A stretch of 64,000 bases of DNA, from positions 124,001 to 188,000 of the forward strand of contig NZ_WUBS01000011.1 in assembly GCF_010131535.1 (NCBI RefSeq), in the 5' to 3' direction. The notes below the pieces were generated by a model that saw only the letters and a program-made list of their open reading frames with translations, was not told where the DNA came from and did not search any database. Position 1 is the first letter of the stretch. Each line of letters begins with the position of its first letter. Position numbers and translations under genes: made by a program. Source of the stretch: Acerihabitans arboris. GTDB taxonomy: Bacteria; Pseudomonadota; Gammaproteobacteria; Enterobacterales; Enterobacteriaceae. This document shows, piece after piece, positions 1-7,320 of the stretch.

Positions 1-1410
1 ACCGATCTTCAGACCTATCCAACTCAGCATACTTAACCAGAACATGGGAAAAATCACATACATCATCCCCAACACCAAATTCATGATCCATCCATCCCTT
101 GGCGAGCTCATAAAATCGGCTATCGGTTCACTGGCAGATAACCCCTGCTCTTGCATGCTGCTGTAGAGGATCGTAATCAGTCGGTCATCAAGCCAGCCGG
201 CTAGCTCCCACCAGAAAGTAATAAATGCCAGTGCAAACAGCGCAAAAGAAATAGTGACGATCGTTTTCGGGTCATAAGCGCTGAACATTATCAGCACCGG
301 GATGACGACAATGATCATCATTTCCAGCAATGCCTGTATCATTGGCAATGCCTGCTTCATGGCATCAAAACCGGGCAACGCCTCCGCTTGTTTAAGGCCA
401 AGCCCTACAGTACCGGCTAGTCGTGTGATATTTCCTGCAAATCCTGAAGTGGAATCATTGCCGCTTACAGCATAGGTATCCCCGCTACCCGACAGCCCAA
501 CGTTGCGTGGGCTGACCAGCCAGCGTAGTGCCATTTCTTCCCACTGGTCTTTACTGTACTCCCGCTGCAGTTCCTTTTTGGTCGTGTCATTCAGGTTGGC
601 CAGCACGCGGGTTTTCAGTCCGTTCGTGCCGTCTGACCACCACTGTTTGCAGGTAGGGTAGCCGCCCCGGCCGACGTCGGGATATCCACTGTCCCGGGTA
701 TTGTCATAGGGCCACTGACTGCGCGGCTCAGCCGAGGTGTATTGGTCATAATATCCGCTAGTATTGAGAAAATAGCTGCTGCCAATCCAGCCCACCGAGT
801 TGATGGTGGCGTCACTGAGCTGGCTGTTGGTGCTTTTCAGCTTAAAGTAAGAGCGCGAGTAGCACTGGTCAGCAAAGTCCTGTACTTCTTGCAGCACGAT
901 CGGGTCGCGGATTTTGGTGTTCTGCACATCAAAGCGCAGTTGCCGCAGCTGGTTGCCGCAGGGTATGGAGGCAATCATCGCCTGCGTGGTGCCTTTCGAT
1001 ACCATATGCAATAAATACCACCACACCGGTACTTCGGCCGTTTTACCGTCAAAATCGTTAACCAGCCCCTTATAGCCGGAGTTTTGTGGTGTTGGCACAC
1101 TGATGCCGCATTGCTTTGCGCGGGAGCTGTCGAATTTAATGGTACTGATATCCACCGGCAGCAATGGTAAGCAGCAAAACAGCATGACGCAGAAGGACAC
1201 GTAAATGGCATGCTCGATACGTGGCAACGCCAGCACCCCCTTATTTCCTTCATCCGCGCCTTCTTCGCGGACCTTGAGCCAGATACCCAGTATTTTGAAT
1301 ACCAGCGGCAGCGCGAACAAACCGGTGCTCAGCAGGATTTGCCAGAGCGCATTGTTCAGCATCCAGCCGAACAGCACCATGAAGTATTCAAGAAAACTGT
1401 TTGCCGTCAT
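1..1410 (-). CDS. TraG N-terminal-domain conjugation protein (partial, 3' end outside window)
   Basis: The minus-strand frame is open from the ATG at 1410 to the window edge, giving 470 codons without a stop. It starts with a hydrophobic segment (about residues 12-40), has a second one near residues 80-95, a long Trp/Cys-containing periplasmic-type region, and a cluster of membrane segments near residues 370-470. This layout and the position next to the PFL_4711/4710 genes match the TraG_N mating-pair-stabilisation proteins of ICEs. Such proteins act in the inner membrane and, in F-like systems, in mating-pair stabilisation. The C-terminal part is missing, so length and completeness cannot be checked. 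Confidence 0.75.
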   Translation of the reverse strand, partial: MTANSFLEYFMVLFGWMLNNALWQILLSTGLFALPLVFKILGIWLKVREEGADEGNKGVLALPRIEHAIYVSFCVMLFCCLPLLPVDISTIKFDSSRAKQCGISVPTPQNSGYKGLVNDFDGKTAEVPVWWYLLHMVSKGTTQAMIASIPCGNQLRQLRFDVQNTKIRDPIVLQEVQDFADQCYSRSYFKLKSTNSQLSDATINSVGWIGSSYFLNTSGYYDQYTSAEPRSQWPYDNTRDSGYPDVGRGGYPTCKQWWSDGTNGLKTRVLANLNDTTKKELQREYSKDQWEEMALRWLVSPRNVGLSGSGDTYAVSGNDSTSGFAGNITRLAGTVGLGLKQAEALPGFDAMKQALPMIQALLEMMIIVVIPVLIMFSAYDPKTIVTISFALFALAFITFWWELAGWLDDRLITILYSSMQEQGLSASEPIADFMSSPRDGWIMNLVLGMMYVIFPMFWLSMLSWIGLKIG

Positions 1411-1420
1411 AGCGTTCCCC

Positions 1421-1771
1421 TTAAGCCAATGCAGAACGCCAGGTGGCGATCTCAGTAACCAGAATAAACGCCGCCGTCATCCACTCCAGCCGGCGTAACG
1501 ATCCCCCCGCAGAGGTTTTCACCACCTGTACCCGTACCACGCGAAACCATAACCAGCCCAGCATGTTGTATATCAACAGACGCCATGCAAACAGCCAATA
1601 ACGACCGGCGATCAGCCAGTCGTGTACTTGACGCCCATCCGGGTCATGCTCGAAAAGGACTGATACCAGCAATAACAGGACGGTGACCAGGACCAGTGCC
1701 ACTATTATACCCAGCGCAAAACGACCGATACGTCCGAGCCAACGTTGATTTTTAGTTTGTCCGACCATCAT
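1421..1771 (-). CDS. Small two-helix membrane protein of the ICE transfer operon
   Basis: A 116-residue protein with a basic N-terminus and two hydrophobic segments (about residues 18-40 and 59-77), the second rich in Trp. Its double ATG overlaps the stop of the PFL_4711 gene, and it ends 10 bp before the TraG start, so it is translated within the operon. I do not recognise a family. Position between PFL_4711 and TraG suggests an inner-membrane accessory of the mating channel, which is inference from context only. Confidence 0.7.
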   Translation of the reverse strand: MMVGQTKNQRWLGRIGRFALGIIVALVLVTVLLLLVSVLFEHDPDGRQVHDWLIAGRYWLFAWRLLIYNMLGWLWFRVVRVQVVKTSAGGSLRRLEWMTAAFILVTEIATWRSALA

Positions 1772-3177
1772 TGCGCTCCCGACTTTTGGCTCATGTTGCT
1801 AAAACCCTGATCCTGGCTGCCGGTATGCTGCTGCAGACGGCTGTCCTGGTTACGGATGCCCTGGCGCTCCAGCGTAGTCAGCAGGCTGTTATTACTGATG
1901 GTCTTGCGCAGCTCCATTTCGTTACGCAGCGCGGCCAGCTCACGATCTAACGCATCAATACGGCGGTCCCCTTCGGCCAGCGCCTCAGGCTGGTCGGCCG
2001 CGTTTGGCTCCGACTGCCCGGTGGTGATCATCCGCCGCATGGTCAAGCCATTTTCCACCGTATCGGCCATGGCCAGTTCGCCTGCGAGACGTTGAACCAG
2101 GGCCGCATTGTCCGGATCGTCTTTCAGCGACTGAATAACGCTCCGGGTAACAACCAGGCTGCCGGTTTTCAGCTTGGCCAGGTTGTCAGCAGTCGGCTGC
2201 TCGGTACCGCCGACCAACTTGACCAGCTCTTCCTGATTTGTTTTGGTGGCGTCTTCCAGAATGGGTGAAAAACCGGTGCCTGCCACCGTGCTGCCGGCGG
2301 CGTTCTCGTCACCGCCGCTGCTGCACTCACTGGCTTCACGACAGGTACGTATCGAGCGGTCCCCAAGCACTTTCACCACGGCCGCCGCCGCTTCTTCTGA
2401 ATTTTGATAACGCTGACAGACGCTACCGTTGCAACTGGCAGAGCCGACGGTGCCACTGCTGGTCACCGGCAGGTTGTTCATCATGTTGTAGCCCGCCTTC
2501 GCGAGATCGTGCGTGGGCTTGATGGCCGGCTGGCCCGCCCCACCGCGTTTCTGCCCCCCTATCCAGGTTGATCCCTCTTTACCGGTGGCTTTTTGCAGTT
2601 TCTTGTCGCTGCTGACCGCATCACCGTCGCTGGATGAAACCACATTTTTGTATTCTTCGGTGACGGCCGCCTGCGTCCATTTATTTCCCATGGTGTAGTC
2701 GGCCATTTTGTTGGCCAGGCTCTGGCAGTTCAGTTTCGCTTTATCAAAGCTCAACCCCGCCTGCAGCACACCGTTGGTCAGCATTTCATACAGGCCTGGA
2801 TTAGAGCGCTGGAGAACCATCGCCGGCATGCTGGATACCGCGCCGGTGGCGCCCTGGATCACCGTCCCCATCAAATCCTTAAAACCGCTGGTCAGCCCGT
2901 TGAGCTGGTTGCCGACCGTGGTGTTCAAATCAAAATTGCCGCACATCAAATCACTGCTCCAACCGCCGGTCATGCCCAGGCGCGACATGCTGTTACGTGA
3001 TGAGGGAGGTGAAATCACCGAACCGCCGCCGATGGAATAAAACAGGCCATCGCTAATGGCACCGCTGGCCGATAGACCGTCGCTGGAGGCTGAAACCGCC
3101 GCGCCGGCAGAAACGCCGGCGCTTAACAGAAAGGCCGCAGCGATAAGCTGCAGGGGAAATAGTTGATGCTGTGTCAT
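1768..3177 (-). CDS. Integrating conjugative element protein, PFL_4711 family (TraH-like)
   Basis: A 469-residue protein from the ATG at 3177, with a signal peptide of about 27 residues ending in an Ala-rich stretch. The mature part is rich in Gly, Ser and Asn, has Cys pairs in the middle, and carries a likely coiled coil near the C-terminus. These features and the gene order TraG / PFL_4711 / PFL_4710 / PFL_4709 identify the TIGR03755-type family, which resembles TraH of F-like systems and should be periplasmic. An in-frame ATG at 3192 overlaps the upstream stop. I prefer 3177 because the signal peptide begins there and a GAGG lies upstream, but either start is possible. Confidence 0.85.
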   Translation of the reverse strand: MTQHQLFPLQLIAAAFLLSAGVSAGAAVSASSDGLSASGAISDGLFYSIGGGSVISPPSSRNSMSRLGMTGGWSSDLMCGNFDLNTTVGNQLNGLTSGFKDLMGTVIQGATGAVSSMPAMVLQRSNPGLYEMLTNGVLQAGLSFDKAKLNCQSLANKMADYTMGNKWTQAAVTEEYKNVVSSSDGDAVSSDKKLQKATGKEGSTWIGGQKRGGAGQPAIKPTHDLAKAGYNMMNNLPVTSSGTVGSASCNGSVCQRYQNSEEAAAAVVKVLGDRSIRTCREASECSSGGDENAAGSTVAGTGFSPILEDATKTNQEELVKLVGGTEQPTADNLAKLKTGSLVVTRSVIQSLKDDPDNAALVQRLAGELAMADTVENGLTMRRMITTGQSEPNAADQPEALAEGDRRIDALDRELAALRNEMELRKTISNNSLLTTLERQGIRNQDSRLQQHTGSQDQGFSNMSQKSGAQ

Positions 3178-3188
3178 GGGAAGGGGCC

Positions 3189-4163
3189 TCATGAAAAATC
3201 AGTGCTATAGAGAAATGTCTGGCCACGGCGTTTGCAGCAGCTATAGGGCTGCCACAGCGCCCAGGCATAATTACCGTCTTGGGCGATGGGACCGTTGGTA
3301 TCGGGGAAAACCGCGCAGGTGGTTGAGAGCGCCGGCGCCAGGCGCTGCCATTTATGATTCTGGGTACCGGTGTTTTCGCGAACCGGGTCGGGTGGCCAAT
3401 AGCCAGGCGTTGGCTGGCCAACCAGCGGCTGGTAAACATGCAGCTGCCCTTGGCGCGTAATAACATCGGCCACGCGCTGTGCCACCACTGCAGCGGACTT
3501 ATAGCTATCCTGCTGGGTGACAAACCCGCTGCGGGGATAAATATTGCCCCACATGTCGGCCCCCACCTGGCTACCCAGCTCACGCTGGCCTGGAACCAGC
3601 GCCTCCGGATACAGGGATTCCGGCAACCCGCTGCGCCAGACCAGGGCATCAAGCGAACTGATAAAATAGGGCGTGAAAGGCGTGGCGGCAGACTTACAGG
3701 AGTAGCCGTCAATCTGACCGCCCATCAGCGAAGCGGCAGGATGGCCATAGGCGTCCGCATAATGAAAATGCAGATTCTGCTTACGCAGTCCAGGCGCCTT
3801 CATCTCCTGCTGGCCACCGCCGGTACTGACGCCGGCCAGTGCGCCGGCGATACTGCTTTCAGCCCCGCCGGCCGCTGTGCTAACGGTCGACATTTCCGTC
3901 CAGGGGTTCTCGCCGGGACCGCTATAAGCAGAGACCACCGCTTCAGGAATAAAATGCTCAACCTTGACGGAGGTTTTCACTGAACAACCGAACGGTGTGC
4001 ACAGTAACCAATAACAAATACCTTTTACCTTCCAGCTGATGCAGGAAACGCTGGCAGCACTGGTGACCAGACTGGCGGTGTTGATATTCGCCAGGCATAG
4101 ACCGCTGCCGGTCAACAGGCTAATTAACAGCACGCGCCGGGTACTCGGGGGGATCAGTGTCAT
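3189..4163 (-). CDS. Integrating conjugative element protein, PFL_4710 family (TraU-like)
   Basis: A 324-residue exported protein. The open frame runs further upstream, but the ATG at 4163 is the likely start: it overlaps the stop of the upstream gene (ATGA) and is followed by a signal segment (residues 9-25). The mature part has many cysteines (for example C-x6-C-x6-C near the start and a CC pair near the end), typical of TraU-like proteins that mature through disulphide bonds in the periplasm. Neighbours are PFL_4709 upstream and PFL_4711 downstream, the conserved order in this ICE class. Role: mating-pair formation, by family. Confidence 0.85.
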   Translation of the reverse strand: MTLIPPSTRRVLLISLLTGSGLCLANINTASLVTSAASVSCISWKVKGICYWLLCTPFGCSVKTSVKVEHFIPEAVVSAYSGPGENPWTEMSTVSTAAGGAESSIAGALAGVSTGGGQQEMKAPGLRKQNLHFHYADAYGHPAASLMGGQIDGYSCKSAATPFTPYFISSLDALVWRSGLPESLYPEALVPGQRELGSQVGADMWGNIYPRSGFVTQQDSYKSAAVVAQRVADVITRQGQLHVYQPLVGQPTPGYWPPDPVRENTGTQNHKWQRLAPALSTTCAVFPDTNGPIAQDGNYAWALWQPYSCCKRRGQTFLYSTDFS

Positions 4164-4564
4164 TGATTCACCTCCCGCCAGGCATTCATCTGCTGTGTGG
4201 CCACGTCGACGTCGGTGGTGCCGTACACTACCCACTTATCGTCAAACACCACAGCCGGATATTTTTTCAGGCCCAGCGACCAGGCTTTCATCACTCCCTG
4301 GTAGGCGACGGCCAATTGCTGCTCACGGGCTTTAAACGTCGGTGAAGCCAGCGTTTCACGCGCCTGCATTTCAGCCTGTTCGGCATCGGACGGCAAAGGG
4401 CTGAATAGCTCTACCTGCAGACGGTCAGGTGCATCGAGATAGACGATAGAGATATCTGAGGGCGAAGTGGATATGAGGTGGGTGCCATCGGTATAGATAA
4501 CCGTGCTGGCACATACCCCTGCTGAAAGGAACAGCGCCGGCAGAAAGCTGATAAGTCTTAACAT
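4160..4564 (-). CDS. Integrating conjugative element protein, PFL_4709 family (DUF1525)
   Basis: A 134-residue protein with a signal peptide (about residues 1-19) followed by a compact domain that looks like the TIGR03757/DUF1525 family, related to TrbC/TraW-associated periplasmic proteins. The C-terminal part has the conserved YPAVVFDDKWVVYG-type strand and a DVDVATQQM helix. It is first in a tight three-gene run with overlapping starts (PFL_4709, PFL_4710, PFL_4711). The 390 bp upstream separate it from the defence cargo, so it probably needs its own promoter or read-through. Confidence 0.85.
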   Translation of the reverse strand: MLRLISFLPALFLSAGVCASTVIYTDGTHLISTSPSDISIVYLDAPDRLQVELFSPLPSDAEQAEMQARETLASPTFKAREQQLAVAYQGVMKAWSLGLKKYPAVVFDDKWVVYGTTDVDVATQQMNAWREVNQ

Positions 4565-4953
4565 GGTTCATACTCCTTAAGCGGGTTTCCGTCTAAGGTG
4601 CGTTCATTTAGCCTCCAAATCATCAAATAACTCTATTCCAAATCTTAAAAATTATGTAAGTCTTACATGTAGGGAAACGATAAACGAACTTATTGAAAAC
4701 GAAGTATTATAAATTCTCTGTATATTCATCAATTTACAAATCATTTAGGCATGCATATTTTTTGAACTAAATTTAATATGAAGATAGTGAATGTTTACAT
4801 GAAAATTGTTATGTATGAATAAACTTAAGATTTGAAATGTGATACAAAATTATTAATTAAGTACAAGATAAAAACTTGAAATTTAATTATCGGTAATTAA
4901 GCCAAAAAAAAATCCATTTTTGGGGATATATAAAATACTAACTTACTGTCATT
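4565..4953. other. AT-rich non-coding spacer at a cargo boundary
   Basis: No credible ORF in either strand. The stretch is markedly AT-rich compared with the transfer genes on its left, as expected for the edge of an inserted cargo segment. A weak A/T hairpin (4902-4923, CCAAAAA against TTTTTGG) lies just past the end of the HIT gene and might serve as a poor terminator. The promoter of the PFL_4709-4711 run could lie here but I cannot point to it. Confidence 0.5.
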
Positions 4954-5400
4954 TTACTTTATCGTGAACGCAAGCTTGATTCTGTCACAGATGATATCCG
5001 TTTCACTGAGAGTCAATTCTGGTACATCTCCCCAATTAGTACCTCCATTATCAAGAGTGCCTGCAATATGAAAATGTAAATGAGCGATCGATTGACTTGC
5101 AGATATACCATTATTTTGCCAAATAGAAACACCTTTCTTGTTGTAAGATTTCACTATCGCCTTTGTTACTTGTCTTAAAGCAATACCTATTTGTGCGAGC
5201 TCATCAGAATTAACTTCAATAATTGTTGGGACATGTCGCACAGGTATCACCAATAAATGAGGGTCACCTCTTTGTTCTCTAGTAATTAACACCGCGACTA
5301 AATCATCTCGATGAAGGATACTAAAGGGTCTTACTCCATTAAGATAATCACAAAAAGCACAACAATTATTGTCAGGTAATATTATCCTAGTCGAATTCAT
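4954..5400 (-). CDS. HIT-family nucleotide hydrolase/transferase linked to the TIR-macro pair
   Basis: A 148-residue histidine-triad protein. The signature HLHFH lies at residues 107-111. A Cys pair at 14 and 17, together with His56 and His107, looks like the zinc site found in many HIT proteins, and the length is normal. HIT enzymes cleave or transfer nucleoside monophosphates using the central triad histidine as nucleophile. The start codon overlaps the stop of the macro gene by one base (TAATG), so the two are translationally coupled. In this context I infer that it acts on a nucleotide made or sensed by the TIR/macro pair, for example removing the signal. A general housekeeping role is the alternative. 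Confidence 0.88.
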   Translation of the reverse strand: MNSTRIILPDNNCCAFCDYLNGVRPFSILHRDDLVAVLITREQRGDPHLLVIPVRHVPTIIEVNSDELAQIGIALRQVTKAIVKSYNKKGVSIWQNNGISASQSIAHLHFHIAGTLDNGGTNWGDVPELTLSETDIICDRIKLAFTIK

Positions 5401-6254
5401 TATGAACCTCTCAAAGATGAAAGAAAAGACTGTAACTGCATTCTATCAAGTTTATCATATTCTTTATCTTGTACTACAATACGTAGTTCGTCACAAATTT
5501 TATGATCTCTAGATGCAAAAATATAAGAGAGAATTATTAGTCTTATAGAGTCTTGGGCAGGAAGTATATTTGACATTCGTGCCTGCCCGCCCCCCAGAAC
5601 AGGAATTGCGACAGGAGAGCCATTAGCCGTACGAGAGATCTGCTCCCATAAAGCTATGAGGCTTCTCCAGACACCATCGACTGTTCCTTTAGCTTCATTG
5701 AATTCATTCATCTCGCAATAAGCCAATAGATATAATAGCCTTGGACTGTGCGTTATGATAGCAGTACTACCAATACCATATTTTAACTTCTTCCCTTTTT
5801 TTTCTATTGTAGATATTGGTTTTTTTCCATTGAGGGATTCATTGACTAATTTATCAAATTGCGTTAAATCACCATTAAAGAGTTTATGGAGGACTTGGCC
5901 CTGAAGACTATTATTGGAAATGACAGAAGGCGTTTCAGTATCGAAGGTATCACACATACCGATGACAATATGTGACTGTTGCTTTAAAATATCTCCTTTT
6001 ATTATTTTTACTATTGTTTTAGGTTGTGAATATTCTTGTTCTATAGGCCTAGGCCAAGCTTTGATCAGTCCATAAGACAATGAAATAATAATTAAAAATA
6101 TAAAAAAATTACCTCCTTCGAATAATATTGAACTTTTGGGGTATACAATCAAAAAAAACTGCATTGTTGCGGAAAAAAAACCAAGACAAGCTAATGATTG
6201 CATGAGAAAATGGCGCCAAAAACGCCATTTTAATAGATCATTCAATAAATTCAA
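5400..6254 (-). CDS. thsA: Two-helix membrane protein with cytosolic macro domain, ThsA-like effector (type II Thoeris)
   Basis: 284 residues. Two transmembrane helices (about residues 18-38 and 47-66) are followed by a macro domain (about 80-265) with a GDI-type first strand near residue 88 and a GGGQAR loop near 226. This architecture matches the TM-macro form of ThsA in type II Thoeris. There the macro domain binds an ADP-ribose-type signal made by the TIR partner and the helices are thought to damage the membrane in infected cells (family knowledge). The gene starts directly after the TIR stop and is coupled to the HIT gene. It is AT-rich compared with the ICE backbone, which suggests separate acquisition. 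Confidence 0.8.
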   Translation of the reverse strand: MNLLNDLLKWRFWRHFLMQSLACLGFFSATMQFFLIVYPKSSILFEGGNFFIFLIIISLSYGLIKAWPRPIEQEYSQPKTIVKIIKGDILKQQSHIVIGMCDTFDTETPSVISNNSLQGQVLHKLFNGDLTQFDKLVNESLNGKKPISTIEKKGKKLKYGIGSTAIITHSPRLLYLLAYCEMNEFNEAKGTVDGVWRSLIALWEQISRTANGSPVAIPVLGGGQARMSNILPAQDSIRLIILSYIFASRDHKICDELRIVVQDKEYDKLDRMQLQSFLSSLRGS

Positions 6255-6764
6255 TTATAGCCCCAAATTTTTATAGCTTTGATCTTTATAATAATATGCG
6301 CCTTTATTTGTAGAGGATTTGAAACCTGCGGCATAATTATCAAGGGCATACCTAATTATAGCTGGCTGAAATGAAGTCGAAATTGTATAATATGATTTAT
6401 CAAGTAATGGCTGCGGTATAAAAGAGGTTTCAACGGCACGACTACCACCTTTATTAGCAATGACTATAGGCAGTTGGAATTCCATTATAATATTTACCTC
6501 ATGAGATAAAAAAGAATAACCATCTCCACCTTTTTTGCGCGCATCTACAGTGCCAATCAAAACCACTTGTAAAGCGTTCTTTAATCTTTCGCGTAAGTTA
6601 CGTCGGATAGTTTCTCTTGAGCTTGTGTCTCTAGATATAAATAAATCATGAGCATCATAAAAATCAAAATCAATTTTATCATTATCCCGCCATGCTTCCA
6701 TCAAACGATAAAGGTGTATATCTTCACTTGCAAAAGCAACGTAAGTTTTATTTCTGTAACTCAT
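6255..6764 (-). CDS. thsB: TIR-domain protein, ThsB-like sensor/signal synthase (type II Thoeris)
   Basis: 169 residues, essentially one TIR domain of the MTH538/ThsB-like type. It opens with a TYVAFASEDIHLYR strand-loop, has VVLIGTVDARKKGG in the middle, and then LSHEVNIIMEF, whose Glu89 is the likely NAD-cleaving residue, followed by the PIVIANKGG strand. In Thoeris, such proteins detect phage and make a NAD-derived signal for ThsA; type II TIRs are reported to make a histidine-ADP-ribose. The SD sequence (AGAGG) is 7 bases before the ATG at 6764. First gene of a three-gene operon with thsA and the HIT gene. Confidence 0.8.
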   Translation of the reverse strand: MSYRNKTYVAFASEDIHLYRLMEAWRDNDKIDFDFYDAHDLFISRDTSSRETIRRNLRERLKNALQVVLIGTVDARKKGGDGYSFLSHEVNIIMEFQLPIVIANKGGSRAVETSFIPQPLLDKSYYTISTSFQPAIIRYALDNYAAGFKSSTNKGAYYYKDQSYKNLGL

Positions 6765-6921
6765 AGAGACCTCTTCTAGTGGAAGATTCTCATTCCATTA
6801 AATTCCCTTTTTATTTTCAGGTCAACATCTTTACTAACGAATTGAAACACTAACGCGCCTACGGCTTGTTCAACTGGCGCCGTCTGCCCAAAAAATTTGA
6901 GCACACGTCGCCAGTTTCCGA

Positions 6922-7320
6922 TCACTTCTCCTTTCCGGTGATATCTTCCAGCGCCTTCAGCAGCCACAGCATATCGGTGGCATCAGGCAGGTTGATATAC
7001 CAGCGGGCGCCCCGGGCATACTCTTCATCGTCCGGCCAGACCGTGTTGCCGGTAAGCGTTATTAGCAAGTCCAATGCCTTGCCTGCGTGGTCGCTAAGAT
7101 GGACCGACAGGCAGTTGCGCATGCCGACCCGGTGCGGTCGGACGGATACGATGATCGGATGCTGCAGGCGACGGCATACCTCATCACAGAGTCTTGTTAC
7201 CTGGCGATGATCGCTCTCACCAATATGCGCTTCTCCTTGCGGCGGCACATCAAACACCACGGCCAGGCTTACCTCGTTATCATTGACTACCTTGGGCGAT
7301 GACATAACCAGTCGTCTCAT
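6922..7320 (-). CDS. Conserved small ICE protein next to the TraC-like ATPase
   Basis: A 132-residue soluble protein with no signal peptide or membrane segment. Its start overlaps the TraC-like stop (ATG within ACATGA), so it belongs to the transfer operon. The sequence has backbone-like GC content, unlike the AT-rich defence cargo that begins right after its stop. I do not recognise a domain. It marks the last backbone gene before the cargo insertion. Confidence 0.7.
   Translation of the reverse strand: MRRLVMSSPKVVNDNEVSLAVVFDVPPQGEAHIGESDHRQVTRLCDEVCRRLQHPIIVSVRPHRVGMRNCLSVHLSDHAGKALDLLITLTGNTVWPDDEEYARGARWYINLPDATDMLWLLKALEDITGKEK

Noticed and set aside
6776..6967. 63-codon minus-strand ORF overlapping the 132-residue ICE gene
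   Set aside because: Half of it is antisense-free overlap with a better gene, it has no ribosome site and no family-like sequence; the gap upstream of the TIR gene is more likely its promoter.
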